The notes: generated by a model from the letters alone, not told the origin. A stretch of DNA of 64,000 nucleotides from Aedoeadaptatus ivorii (GCF_900638585.1 NZ_LR134523.1:1276501-1340500); one strand, 5' to 3'; counted from the first letter of the stretch, positions 1 through 8,443 are shown. Translations and numbers: made by a program.

Positions 1-1
1 C

Positions 2-1149
2 GCGAGGGACTTCCTCCACGGGCATCGTTTTGTAGACACGCCGGAATCCTTGGCCGCTGAGGGCGCCCTTAAAAATAGCATTATCGCCACAGAAAAAACC
101 CTGGGAGAACCCCGCATCGGAAAGGCGGAGGTAGATCGCCTCGTCGGCGAATTGCAAAACGGCGTCAAGGAGCTGCAGAAATATATCCGATCGCCGGAGG
201 GTAACCCCAAGGATCCGGAGAATAAGAAACCGGAAAATGTCGTCCCCGGCAAGGGACAAGGCCCCGAAAAACCCGCGCCCGGCGAAGAAAAGAAACCCGA
301 CGAGCAGGTACCGACCCCCGATGCCCCGAATCCGACCCCAAGGCGCCGGAAGACGGAAAAATGCCGCAAAAACCCGGCGCTCCCGAGACCGAAAAAAATC
401 CGGATGCCAAAACCCCCGGCGAGAAAAATCCCGCGCCGTGGAAACCGGCACCCGAGGGCGACAAAAAGCCCGAAAAACCCATGCCCGATTCGAATAAAAA
501 ACCCGAAGAAAAGAAATCCGCCCCCAAAGGCGATGCCGATCGCAAATCTGCGCCCAAATTCAAACCCCAATCCCCGCGCAAACCCGAAACGCCGAAGGCA
601 TCCGCCTTCCCCTTCACGGATGTGGCAGAAAACCACTGGGCGCGCCCCGCCATCGCCTATGTGGCGGAGAAGGGCTACTTCAACGGCAAGGACAAGGCCG
701 TGTTTGCCCCGAACGACGCCGTCACCCGCGGCGAGTTCGTCACGGTACTCGGCCGCATGGCGAAGGTCCGCACCGCCGAGTACACCGGCGGCGATTTCGT
801 CGACGTAGCGCGCGACCGCTACTACGCCCCCTATATTCACTGGGCGGCACAGGCGGGCTTGGTACAGGGCATCGGCAACCGCAAATTCGACCCCGATCGC
901 CCCGTCACCCGCGAAGAAATGGCGAAGATCGTCGAAGCCTATATCCAATATCTCAAAAAGCAACCGGCACAAGGCGCATCCGTCGCTTTTCAAGACGCAG
1001 ACCGCATCGCCCCCTGGGCCAAATAGAGCGTCGATGCCCTGGCAAAGGCCGGCATTTTGAAAGGCGATGCCGACGGCAACTTCGCCCCCAAATCTCCCTT
1101 TACCCGCGCCCAAGTGGCACAGGTGCTCTTTACCATCGATCATATGTAA
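2..1149 (+). pseudogene. SLH-domain surface protein, 3' part, frameshifted and interrupted by TAG
   Basis: The reading frame is open at the left edge, so the 5' end lies outside the window. The visible part holds a helical stretch, a long Pro/Lys-rich linker (about 200-600) and three SLH repeats at about 607-765, 796-951 and 991-1140. SLH repeats anchor proteins to the cell-wall polymer. Two lesions are visible. The frame passes from phase 2 to phase 1 somewhere around 318-345, in a C-rich stretch, consistent with one lost base. A TAG at 1024-1026 then interrupts the third SLH repeat after the conserved Trp-Ala-Lys; the other SLH protein in this window has Lys at that site, so a single AAG to TAG change explains it. 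After the TAG the frame continues as good SLH sequence to TAA at 1147-1149. It is either a recent pseudogene or carries two sequencing errors. Confidence 0.8.
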
Positions 1150-1177
1150 AAAAAGGACCCTAGGGTCCTTTTTTTAT
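1148..1177 (+). terminator. Rho-independent terminator, bidirectional
   Basis: Perfect 8-bp stem AAGGACCC/GGGTCCTT (1153-1170) with A-run on the left and T-run on the right. It lies between the convergent SLH remnant and the catalase gene and can serve both. Confidence 0.9.
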
Positions 1178-1187
1178 TCGCAACTAT

Positions 1188-3260
1188 TTATTTCGTAAGG
1201 TCGCGTTCCCAGTACCGCATTTCGGTGACGAGGTCGACCACTTTGTCGGCGCCGTCCTCCATGAGCATCAGCACGCCGGGTTCGCCCCTGCGCCCTTCGT
1301 CGAGATACGATTCGGAATCGGAGGCGACGATCAGGGGCTTGTAGTACTTGTAGGCGTCTTCGACGAATTGGCGAATCTCGCCTTTGAATTTGGGATCCAG
1401 CCCCTCGAGTCCCGCCACGTAGATGGCGTCGTAGAGCACGGTGTCGGTGGAGATAAAGGTCTCTTTGATCTCGTGTTCTTTTTTGCCCACGGTGAGGGTG
1501 CCGAGTTTGTCGGAGATGATGTTTACATACATCCCCGCCGCTTCCATGGCGTCTAGAACGGGAGCGACTTCTTTTTCGTCAAATCCTTCCCGAATCAATA
1601 CGCCCACTTTGAGCGTTTCGGGTTTTTTGGGCTGATTGGCGAGGGACAGGGCGGGCGATTTGTCCACCGACTTGCCCTCGTACTTCAATTCTTCGCCCGG
1701 ATCGGCGCCGGTGGTGTCGTCTTCGTGGGGGTTTTTCGCATCTTCCGGCGTAAGTCCCAAGTACGCGCCCACATCCTTCGCCGCCTCTTCGTCGACCCGC
1801 ATCAGCAGATTGACCACTTGTTGACGCACTTCGGGCTTGGTAACCTTGGTCAGCTCGAACTTAAAGCCCGCCAAAGTGTGCTCGCGCTCCCAATCGGACA
1901 GAGAGTGGAAGTACAACCGCGCCTGGGTGTAGAAGTCGAGGAATTTCGCCGGCTTGGAACGGGTCTTAAAGCCCGACACCGCCTGCCTGAGTTCTTCAAA
2001 GCCGCCATCCGCCTTCGGATCGTTGTCCGAGAGCGAGTTGTGGGAGTAGTTGGTCTCGGAGGTGTGGATCTTCATCTGGTGTTGCCCGTCCCGCTGGTTG
2101 TTCGCCACATCGACCAGCGGCCGGTTGATGGGCAAATGCTGGAAGTTGGGTCCGCCGAGGCGGTGCATTTGCGTGTCGGTATAAGAGAAGATCCGCCCCT
2201 GCAGAAGCGGGTCGTTAGAGGGTTCGATCCCCGGCACGAAGTTGCCCGGGTGGAACGCCGCCTGCTCGGTTTCGGCGAAGAAGTTTTCTACATTGCGATT
2301 GAGCTCCAATACGCCGAATTCGGTGACCGGCACGATCTCTTCGGGCCACAGTTTGGTGGGGTCCAAAATGTCGAAGTCGAACATAAACTCTTGGTCCTCT
2401 TCGATAATCTGTGCGCCGAAAGTCCAACGCGGATAGTCGCCCTTTTCGATGGCCTCGATCAGATCCCGACGGTGGAAGTCCGGGTCCCGGCCTTGGAGTT
2501 TTTGCGCTTCGTCCCAGATCAGGGAGTGGGCGCCTAGCTCGGGCTTAAAGTGGAAGCGAATAAAATGCGCCACGCCCTCGTCGTTGACCAGGCGGTAGGT
2601 ATGGATCCCGAAGCCTTCTACCATTCGCATGGAACGGGGAATCGCCCGGTCGCTCATTTGCCAGAATACATTGTGAATCGTCTCCGGATTGTTGGCGACG
2701 AAGTCCCAGAAGTTGGTATGGGCGGACTGCCCTTGGGGGATCTCGGTTTTGGGTTCGGGCTTAACGGAATGGATCAGGTCGGGAAACTTGATCGCATCTT
2801 GAATAAAGAACACCGCATGGGTGAGGCCCGGAATGTCGAAATTCCCCTCTTGGGTGTAGAACTTTACCGCAAACCCGTGGGGGTCGCGCACCGTATCGGC
2901 AGAGCCCTTCGAGCCCTGCACCGTAGAGAACCGCAAAAATACCGGCGTCTCTTTGCCCTCACCCCGCAAAAAGTCGGCGGAGGTATAGGCGCTCATATCG
3001 TTGGTGACCGTAAAGGTACCGTGGGCGCCGACGCCCCGGGCGTGCACCACCCGTTCGGGAATCCGCTCCCGGTCGAAGTGCTGCATTTTTTCCTGATGGT
3101 GAAAGTCCTGCAACAGCGACGGACCGCGCTGCCCCGCCTTTAAGGTCTCGGTATCGTGTGCTACCCTTACCCCTTCATTGGTGGTCATGGACTTGCCTTT
3201 TTCGTCTGTATAGTGCGCTTCCAGTTGTGTGCGCTTGTCGTCTTTTTTCGCGTTCGCCAT
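1188..3260 (-). CDS. katE: Large-subunit (HPII/KatE-type) catalase
   Basis: Disproportionates hydrogen peroxide to water and oxygen. The 690-residue length and layout match clade-2 catalases: N-terminal arm, heme catalase core to about residue 500, then a DJ-1/PfpI-like C-terminal domain from about residue 550. Visible core residues are the distal His73 (VVHARG) and the proximal Tyr360 in RIFSYTDTQ, followed by the conserved arginine. The segment before FFIQDAIKFPD is unusual. Most catalases have two consecutive asparagines in GNNTP there, but here the matching residues are Leu146-Thr147, so the distal Asn appears to be missing. The start has a GGAG-type ribosome site. The gene is single, convergent with the SLH remnant. 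A catalase is notable next to otherwise anaerobic metabolism; family assignment is firm. Confidence 0.95.
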   Translation of the reverse strand: MANAKKDDKRTQLEAHYTDEKGKSMTTNEGVRVAHDTETLKAGQRGPSLLQDFHHQEKMQHFDRERIPERVVHARGVGAHGTFTVTNDMSAYTSADFLRGEGKETPVFLRFSTVQGSKGSADTVRDPHGFAVKFYTQEGNFDIPGLTHAVFFIQDAIKFPDLIHSVKPEPKTEIPQGQSAHTNFWDFVANNPETIHNVFWQMSDRAIPRSMRMVEGFGIHTYRLVNDEGVAHFIRFHFKPELGAHSLIWDEAQKLQGRDPDFHRRDLIEAIEKGDYPRWTFGAQIIEEDQEFMFDFDILDPTKLWPEEIVPVTEFGVLELNRNVENFFAETEQAAFHPGNFVPGIEPSNDPLLQGRIFSYTDTQMHRLGGPNFQHLPINRPLVDVANNQRDGQHQMKIHTSETNYSHNSLSDNDPKADGGFEELRQAVSGFKTRSKPAKFLDFYTQARLYFHSLSDWEREHTLAGFKFELTKVTKPEVRQQVVNLLMRVDEEAAKDVGAYLGLTPEDAKNPHEDDTTGADPGEELKYEGKSVDKSPALSLANQPKKPETLKVGVLIREGFDEKEVAPVLDAMEAAGMYVNIISDKLGTLTVGKKEHEIKETFISTDTVLYDAIYVAGLEGLDPKFKGEIRQFVEDAYKYYKPLIVASDSESYLDEGRRGEPGVLMLMEDGADKVVDLVTEMRYWERDLTK

Positions 3261-3400
3261 AGATTTCTCCTTTCGAAACGGGTACTCTTACTGTGCTTCG
3301 ATCGCTACGGAATCGTAGAAATCATGGGTGTACTAAAGAATCATTTACCCGCAATAGAAAGGGATAAACATAGGATGGGAAGCGCGAGAAAAAAGACACA

Positions 3401-3434
3401 AAAAAAACCGCCACACTTTCGCGTGGCGGTTTTG
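3401..3434 (-). terminator. Terminator downstream of tRNA-Pro
   Basis: Stem AAAACCGCCAC/GTGGCGGTTTT just 3' of the tRNA on the minus strand, followed by a T-run in that direction. Confidence 0.85.
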
Positions 3435-3437
3435 CGT

Positions 3438-3514
3438 TGGTCGAGATGACAGGATTTGAACCTGCGACCCCATGTCCCCCAGACATGTACGCTACCAAAC
3501 TGCGCTACATCTCG
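3438..3514 (-). tRNA. tRNA-Pro (anticodon GGG)
   Basis: Read on the minus strand, the 7-bp acceptor stem CGAGATG/CATCTCG, D arm, anticodon loop CTGGGGG (anticodon GGG) and T arm with GGTTCAAATCC are all present. The discriminator A and the CCA tail (plus strand TGG at 3438-3440) are encoded. Length is 77 nt including CCA. Confidence 0.95.
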
Positions 3515-3665
3515 TCGTCAACAATAAGTATTATAGCAACTTTACATAATGATTGCAACAACTTTATCTAAAAAAATGCGGGTTCGTATCTTTCGTCCGC
3601 ACCAATATTTTTGGGCGAGACGGGTATAAGTATATGGAATCAATAAAAGCGAACCAGGAGGTATT

Positions 3666-4154
3666 ATGAGTCACAAAGTAGACGGTCACGCAATTCTCGA
3701 ATTATTGGCACAAAATGAAACCGAGGTCGCCCGCGTATATCGCGAGATGGCGGACAACGCCAAGATCGGCGACAAATTCTTCGAAAATCTCGCCGAAGAC
3801 GAAGACTATCACCACGGCGTGTATTTGAAACTCGCCCAACAGGCAAAAGACGAAGGCGGCTGGGTCGTAGAGGAAGACGACTACGATTATTTCCGCCTGC
3901 GCCTACAACGCAGTCTCTTGGCAAAGCCCGAAGATCTGTACGAACGCGCCACCAAACTGCGCGATAAGATGGAAGTCTTCGAACTCGCCGAACGGGTAGA
4001 ACGCGAAACCGTAGAGATCGTTCGCGAGCTCCGGGAGATCGTGCCCCGCTTTGCGCCGGAAGAATTGGAGAAAATCGAACGCCAGGAAAAAGGCCACTTG
4101 AAGATGATCACCGAGCGGATTCGCGACAATTTCCTGAATCCCCGCGGCCTGTAA
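3666..4154 (+). CDS. Ferritin-like (rubrerythrin-type) diiron protein
   Basis: A 162-residue, all-helical, acidic protein. Two carboxylate/His pairs of the ferritin-like type can be seen: Glu near residue 18 with EDEDYHH around residue 47, then ERETVE near residue 118 and RQEKGH near residue 140. There is no C-terminal rubredoxin Cys pair, so it is shorter than classical rubrerythrin. Such proteins reduce peroxide or handle iron, which suits its position beside catalase and tRNA-Pro. Start ATG follows CCAGGAGG. It stands alone with its own terminator. The exact reaction is inferred from the fold only. Confidence 0.7.
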   Translation: MSHKVDGHAILELLAQNETEVARVYREMADNAKIGDKFFENLAEDEDYHHGVYLKLAQQAKDEGGWVVEEDDYDYFRLRLQRSLLAKPEDLYERATKLRDKMEVFELAERVERETVEIVRELREIVPRFAPEELEKIERQEKGHLKMITERIRDNFLNPRGL

Positions 4155-4170
4155 ATCGTCATCCTTTCCG

Positions 4171-4192
4171 ACCGCCTTCGGGCGGTTTTTTG
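4171..4192 (+). terminator. Terminator of the ferritin-like gene
   Basis: Stem ACCGCC/GGCGGT with a TTCG loop followed by T6, 17 bases after the stop codon. Confidence 0.9.
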
Positions 4193-4197
4193 TTGCG

Positions 4198-4229
4198 CAA
4201 AAAAAGAGATGTGTCCACACATCTCTTTT
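4198..4229 (-). terminator. Terminator of the amidohydrolase operon
   Basis: Stem AGAGATGTGT/ACACATCTCT with a CC loop; on the minus strand it is followed by a run of T. It lies immediately past the amidohydrolase stop. Confidence 0.85.
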
Positions 4230-4237
4230 GGCCGCGC

Positions 4238-4963
4238 TTATAGCTTGAGCAGTTTCTTGGCGTTGTTGTAAAACACATCCTGAAGGGCATCGTCGTCGAG
4301 CCCGCAGGTCAGCACCTTTTGAATCTCGACAGTGGGATGGTGAAAGGGCGAGTCGATCCCGAAGAGAATGCGGTCCTTGCCGACGGTCTCGTACGCCTCT
4401 TTGATCTTTACGCCCATGGGCATGCCGCTCATCTCGAGATACAAATTGTCGTATCTGCGCGCCATATTCAGCGCCGCCTCGATATACACCCCGTGGCCGT
4501 GGCCCATATGGATCATAGTGACGTCGACTTCGGGATACCGCTCCGCCAAAAGGGCAATGCTCCAGGGCAGCGAAAACGGCGGGTGTCCGCAGTGGATAAA
4601 GACGGGCACGTCGTGCGCTTTGGCAAATTCCATAACCGGATCCACCACCGGATCGTCGGCGACAAAGGCGTCGAATAGGGGCTGCATTTTAATGCCCATA
4701 AAGCCCTCGTCGACGATATAGCGCTCGAGCTTTTGATCCACATCGTCGAGCAAGGGGTTTACCCATACAAAGGGCACCACGGCGTCGGGATAACTTTGAA
4801 AGGCGTCCACGACCCGATCATTGTCGTGAAAAGAGCTGCCGGTGACAAAGGTCTTTTCGATATCATAGGTCTTCATTTGCTCGATCAGGACTTCTTTGGT
4901 AAAGGCGACATTTGCCCAGCCGCCGAAATCGCCCAGGTGGGTGTGTGCATCGATCTTTTTCAT
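4238..4963 (-). CDS. Amidohydrolase-2 family metal-dependent hydrolase
   Basis: A 241-residue TIM-barrel hydrolase. The N-terminal metal motif DAHTHLGD, the mid-protein FIHCGHP, MIHMGHG and the late GIDSPFHHP (catalytic Asp) are the expected metal and acid/base sites of this superfamily. The substrate cannot be read from the sequence. The chosen ATG at 4963 follows AAGGAGG at good distance; a longer in-frame extension upstream overlaps the preceding gene and is not real. Start and upstream stop overlap as ATGA, so it is translationally coupled to an ECF S component, which suggests it hydrolyses an imported vitamin-like compound or its precursor. Confidence 0.8.
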   Translation of the reverse strand: MKKIDAHTHLGDFGGWANVAFTKEVLIEQMKTYDIEKTFVTGSSFHDNDRVVDAFQSYPDAVVPFVWVNPLLDDVDQKLERYIVDEGFMGIKMQPLFDAFVADDPVVDPVMEFAKAHDVPVFIHCGHPPFSLPWSIALLAERYPEVDVTMIHMGHGHGVYIEAALNMARRYDNLYLEMSGMPMGVKIKEAYETVGKDRILFGIDSPFHHPTVEIQKVLTCGLDDDALQDVFYNNAKKLLKL

Positions 4964-5484
4964 TCCAATCCTCCTTGTGCCATCTCCTTCAGTCGATTGC
5001 CGATCTTCGACGCCTCGAGGCGATTGACCATAATATTGCCCAGTACATAGCCGATCAGCGTCTGCATGGCAAGGGGCAAGAGCGCCGAGATCGCGGTGGC
5101 TATGCCGCCCACAACGACCCAAACCACACTGTATGCGGCGACGTGAAATACGCCGCCGATCAGGCCGCCGAGGAGAAATCCCCGAAAGCGGCCCTCGCCG
5201 TATTTCTCGGCGACGAGACCGATCAGAGCGGCGAATACGAATTTGATGACAAAGGTCGGGAGCGCCCATACGGCAAACCCCGATGCAATGTCGGCGATCG
5301 CCGCGCCGATCCCCGCGGCAAAGGGGGCGTATTTGCGGCCCAGCATCCATACGGAGATGATGATAAACATATCGCCCAAATGCGCATAGCCCAGCATGCC
5401 CCCTTCCGGAACCTTAAACGTGAAGGTGAACAGAAAGACCAGGGCCGCAAAAAGCCCGGTCATGGTGATATTTTTGGCTTTCAC
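4960..5484 (-). CDS. ECF transporter S component
   Basis: A 174-residue, very hydrophobic protein with about six membrane spans. The N-terminal KNITMTGLFAALVFLFTF pattern and glycine-rich AAGIGAAIADIASGF segment are typical of substrate-binding S components of energy-coupling-factor vitamin transporters. The shared ATPase and T subunits are not in this window. GTG start at 5484 is preceded by CAAGGAGG. First gene of a two-gene operon with the amidohydrolase. Which vitamin it binds is unknown. Confidence 0.8.
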   Translation of the reverse strand: MKAKNITMTGLFAALVFLFTFTFKVPEGGMLGYAHLGDMFIIISVWMLGRKYAPFAAGIGAAIADIASGFAVWALPTFVIKFVFAALIGLVAEKYGEGRFRGFLLGGLIGGVFHVAAYSVVWVVVGGIATAISALLPLAMQTLIGYVLGNIMVNRLEASKIGNRLKEMAQGGLE

Positions 5485-5638
5485 AATACCTCCTTGTAAT
5501 ATGTAAACTTGCAAACGATTGTAAGGCGCGCAAAAACGCCTTTACTGAAATATCATACCATAGAATGTTATGTAAATTTTACAAAGTATGGTTGAAAGTG
5601 TAAAAAGGATGGTATGCCTTTCGGCGGTGATACTTCCT

Positions 5639-5856
5639 TGTCATCCTGAGCGGAGAGAAGCGGAGTCGAAGGATCTCCGTATCCTATTGCGGGACGGCTG
5701 TTTTCACGATACCTATTACGTGTATCGTCGCCCGAAACAAGAGGGGACGTCACGCGTTTTGGCCTAGGCTTCTTTGCAAATACTTTACAGCGAAAGAGAT
5801 TCTTCGACTCGGAACTAAGTTCCTCGCTCAGAATGACAATAAGGGGTGGTTGTGCG
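5639..5856 (+). repeat. Inverted-end repeat element, copy A
   Basis: About 218 bp. It begins TGTCATCCTGAGCGGAG and ends CTCGCTCAGAATGACA plus a short tail. Each end is roughly 40 bp and the two are imperfect inverted copies, both containing the TCGAAGGATCTC / GAGATTCTTCGA core. An internal stem ACGATAC/GTATCGT is present. Copy B matches it at nearly every position. It looks like a non-coding MITE-like element. Confidence 0.8.
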
Positions 5857-5885
5857 TTCCAAAGATGGCTATTGCGACACTCTTC

Positions 5886-5917
5886 CTTGTCATCCTGAGC
5901 GGAGAGAATCGGAGTCG
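5886..5917 (+). repeat. Partial end of the same repeat family
   Basis: The segment repeats the left-end sequence TGTCATCCTGAGCGGAGAGAA with GGAGTCG, then diverges. It sits between copies A and B and looks like a solitary or truncated element end. Confidence 0.65.
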
Positions 5918-5954
5918 GGCCGCTGCGTAGCCGTAAGCTATTGCATCCTCACCC

Positions 5955-6173
5955 TGTCATCCTGAGCGGAGCGAAGCGGAGTCGAATGGATCTCCGTACC
6001 CTATTGCGGGTCGACTGTTTTCACGATACCTATTACGTGTATCGTCGCCCGAAACAAGTGGGGACGTCACGCGTTTTGGCCTAGGCTTCTTTGCAAATAC
6101 TTTACAGCGAAAGAGATTCTTCGACTCGGAACCAAGTTCCTCGCTCAGAATGACAATAAGGGGTGGTCGTGCG
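5955..6173 (+). repeat. Inverted-end repeat element, copy B
   Basis: About 219 bp, the same orientation as copy A and nearly identical, differing by a handful of bases and one inserted T after GTCGAA. Near-identity of two adjacent copies points to recent duplication or transposition. Confidence 0.8.
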
Positions 6174-6214
6174 CCCGAAAAAGACTATTGCGCCCCTCTT
6201 CCTTTGCGATATGT

Positions 6215-6243
6215 AAAAAGACCCGCCATGGCGGATCTTTTTA
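6215..6243 (-). terminator. Terminator of the double-cubane cluster operon
   Basis: Stem of about 10 bp around CCGCCATGGCGG with A- and T-runs on the two sides, just past the minus-strand stop at 6253. Confidence 0.85.
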
Positions 6244-6252
6244 TGGTCCCTT

Positions 6253-7416
6253 TTACAGCATTTCGATAAATGCGGTAAGACGGGTGTTGAGTTGTCCTAC
6301 GTCGGCTTGGGAGTAGTCGGTTTCTACGCTGATGTAGGGGATATTCTTTTCCTCGTTGACGAATTTTTGAATCGACTTGGATTCGATATTGTAGGTGTGG
6401 CAGGCGGTGAGGACGATTTCTACCACGCCGTCCACTTTGTATTCGTCGATCAAGCGATCTAAGAGTTCGTAGCGATTGGGGTTCGGGGTCATAACGGAGC
6501 AGCCGATGTCGATATAGCGATCGGCGAGGGCGTCTACCAATTCGTCGACGGTCTTGCCGCTTTCGTCGACAAAGCCGTTGGATTGTTTTTCGCCGGTGCA
6601 GTTTTCGAAGCTCACGACTACGGCGCCGTTGTCTTCGAGCGCCTTAATCACTTTTTCGGGCGCGCCGCCGGAGGGGCAGCCGGTGATGAGGATTCTGGGT
6701 TTCTTTTCCCGTCCTTCGCCGCCCTTATATTCTTCCATGATCTTGTCGCGGAGGGCATAGAGCTCGTCGGCGACGACGGATTTGTCGAACTTAAAGGTGG
6801 TGCCGTAGAGCGCCTTGTGCATTTCGAGGCCGTCGACGGGGGTGGGGTCGTTTGCCATAACGCGGGCGAGTTCCTGACGGGCCTTGCGGATGCCGTTTTC
6901 GGTCTTGATGGCATCGAGCAGGTTTTCGTAGGTCATTTTCGCGCCGAGCTTTTCTTCCAGGTATTCGATGGTCTTGTAGATCTCTTTCTTCCAGAGTTCG
7001 CTCGCCTCGGGGGATTGCGAATTTGGAAGCTCCATGACGTGTACGTCTTTAAACTCACGCATCAGCTCGTACATCTTCTTCTTGCCGTCACAGGTGGTCT
7101 CGCCGATGACGATGTCGGAGAAGTGGAAGTAGGGACATTTGTCGGTCTTTCCGAATCCGTAGCTGGATTTGATCAAGGGGCAAAGGTTCTTGGGCAGATC
7201 CTTTTCCGCCTCGGCGATGGTTTCGTCGCTGGTGGAGCAGAGGCCCACAGTGGCGGCGCCCAATGCGTTGGCGATTTCTTGGGGGAAATAGGTACAGTAG
7301 GCCCCCACCACGGGAATGCCCTGGTCTTTGATTTTTTTAACGGTCATAAAGCCTTGTTTTCTGGCGTCTGCAAATTCGTCGAAGATTTCCGGTAAGTCCT
7401 TTACGATGGTTTTCAT
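6253..7416 (-). CDS. yjiM: Double-cubane cluster protein (YjiM/HgdB-like 2-hydroxyacyl-CoA dehydratase family)
   Basis: A 387-residue member of the 2-hydroxyglutaryl-CoA dehydratase D-component family. Cysteines at 41, 60, 79, 94 and 109, then in GCPSGG, ENCTG, DIGCSV and TACHTY, are of the kind that holds Fe-S clusters in this family. A lone catalytic protein next to one BadF-type ATPase is the arrangement of YjiM/YjiL and of the Carboxydothermus double-cubane protein, which carries an [8Fe-9S] cluster and reduces small molecules such as acetylene in vitro. Classical dehydratases have two different subunits plus CoA-substrate genes, absent here. ATG at 7416 follows GCAGGAGG; the upstream in-frame start lacks a site. 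Last gene of the operon. Physiological substrate unknown. Confidence 0.85.
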   Translation of the reverse strand: MKTIVKDLPEIFDEFADARKQGFMTVKKIKDQGIPVVGAYCTYFPQEIANALGAATVGLCSTSDETIAEAEKDLPKNLCPLIKSSYGFGKTDKCPYFHFSDIVIGETTCDGKKKMYELMREFKDVHVMELPNSQSPEASELWKKEIYKTIEYLEEKLGAKMTYENLLDAIKTENGIRKARQELARVMANDPTPVDGLEMHKALYGTTFKFDKSVVADELYALRDKIMEEYKGGEGREKKPRILITGCPSGGAPEKVIKALEDNGAVVVSFENCTGEKQSNGFVDESGKTVDELVDALADRYIDIGCSVMTPNPNRYELLDRLIDEYKVDGVVEIVLTACHTYNIESKSIQKFVNEEKNIPYISVETDYSQADVGQLNTRLTAFIEML

Positions 7417-7440
7417 AATTCCTCCTGCCATTCTATGTTG

Positions 7441-8208
7441 TCAATTTCTTTTTTTCTTTTCCTTGGCCAGAAGCGCCGCGCCCAAAGCGCCGGCGAACTG
7501 TCCCCGTTCGTCGATCTGTACTTCGCGTTCGAGCTTTTCAGAGAGCACGTCCGCAAAGTAGGGAATGCGGCTCAGGCCCCCGGTAAGGAGCACCGTTTCG
7601 GGAAAGTCCATCCGCGCGCTCAGGCCCGCGACCTTTTCCGCCACGGAATCCACCACGCCGGCGGCGATGTCCTCTCGGGGTCTTCCCTCGCCGATATAGC
7701 TGATGATCTCGGATTCGGCAAACACCGTACATAGAGAGCTGATGGGGGTCTTCTCCCCCACGCGCGCCATCTCGAAGAGGTTCGGCATATCCACCGCCAG
7801 GCGGTTTGCCATGACCTCGAGGAACTTGCCGGTGCCGGCGGAACACTTGTCGTTCATCAAAAAGTCCCGCACCATGCCGTCTTCCACCAAAATCACCTTG
7901 GTGTCCTGGCCGCCGACGTCGATGACGCCGACCGAATCGCCGGCGATTTCGCGGGCGCCGCGGCCGTGGCAGGTGATCTCGGTGATGACGAAGTCCGCAT
8001 AGTCTACGGAAATGCGCCCGTATCCCGTCGCCACCACCCGCACTGCATCGGAGGTGACGTCGATGCCTGCCTCTAACAGGCGCTCTTTGATCTCCCGTGC
8101 GGTCTCTACGGAGCTCCAGCCGGTGGGCTGCACGAAGTGGATGTCCTTTTCGCCGAAGCCCCACACCTTTGCCGCCGTAGATCCTATATCGATGCCGATG
8201 TACTGCAC
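7441..8208 (-). CDS. yjiL: BadF/BadG/BcrA/D-type ATPase, reductase of the double-cubane protein
   Basis: A 255-residue ASKHA-fold ATPase. N-terminal GIDIGSTAAK (phosphate loop), VIDVGGQDTK (about 96-104) and LTGGLSR (second phosphate loop) are clear. Cys122 in NDKCSAGTG and Cys160 in SSLCTVFAE are the two cysteines that ligate a [4Fe-4S] cluster between two monomers. Proteins of this type use ATP to drive electrons at very low potential into the partner cluster. GTG start at 8208 follows GGAGCG. It lies between DUF3343 and the cluster protein, within a few bases of the former. Activator of a dehydratase is the alternative, less likely because no second subunit is present. Confidence 0.9.
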   Translation of the reverse strand: MQYIGIDIGSTAAKVWGFGEKDIHFVQPTGWSSVETAREIKERLLEAGIDVTSDAVRVVATGYGRISVDYADFVITEITCHGRGAREIAGDSVGVIDVGGQDTKVILVEDGMVRDFLMNDKCSAGTGKFLEVMANRLAVDMPNLFEMARVGEKTPISSLCTVFAESEIISYIGEGRPREDIAAGVVDSVAEKVAGLSARMDFPETVLLTGGLSRIPYFADVLSEKLEREVQIDERGQFAGALGAALLAKEKKKRN

Positions 8209-8209
8209 T

Positions 8210-8440
8210 TTATCGCTCCAATTCTATCAATGATTCGTACGCGACTGCTCCCCGGGCGAGAAATGCCTTTAGCGCTTCTTCCCCGGGGGCCGCCTCGCGC
8301 CAGGCGTAGCCGCAGCCGGCGGAGAGCACATCCGGCAAGGGGATTATCTTGCCGGTGAGCCCTTCTTCCGCCGCAGCCACCTCGAATGCCATGGCGTCGG
8401 TAATGCTTTCAAATGTAACGATCCATTCTGTCTCTTGCAA
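8210..8440 (-). CDS. DUF3343 protein (putative sulfur/selenium carrier)
   Basis: A 76-residue protein matching DUF3343: an N-terminal IVTFESITDAMAFE strand-helix, a PLPDVLSAGCGYAWR motif with the single conserved cysteine, and a short C-terminal helix. The family is often found near selenium or sulfur genes and is predicted to carry activated S or Se; this is not proven. TTG start at 8440 follows GGGAGG. Stop and start contacts with both neighbours are 1-3 bases, so it is tightly coupled to the desulfurase upstream and the ATPase downstream. Confidence 0.8.
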   Translation of the reverse strand: MQETEWIVTFESITDAMAFEVAAAEEGLTGKIIPLPDVLSAGCGYAWREAAPGEEALKAFLARGAVAYESLIELER

Positions 8441-8443
8441 TGC

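Larger units (their letters stand above)
5485..6252. other. 768-bp gene-free region holding repeat elements
   Basis: It holds the ECF operon promoter region at the left, two full copies and one fragment of an inverted-end repeat element, and a terminator at the right. The 61-codon frame crossing it has no ribosome site and follows the repeat, so it is not taken as a gene. Confidence 0.8.

Noticed and set aside
4964-5350. N-terminal extension of the amidohydrolase
   Set aside because: It is the opposite-phase shadow of the ECF S component; a strong ribosome site marks the start at 4963.
5568-5753. 61-codon minus-strand frame
   Set aside because: No ribosome site, crosses the start of a repeat element and has no recognisable protein.
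6253-8208. Classical 2-hydroxyacyl-CoA dehydratase fermentation operon
   Set aside because: Only one dehydratase-type subunit and no CoA-transferase or dehydrogenase in the operon; the layout fits the double-cubane pair.
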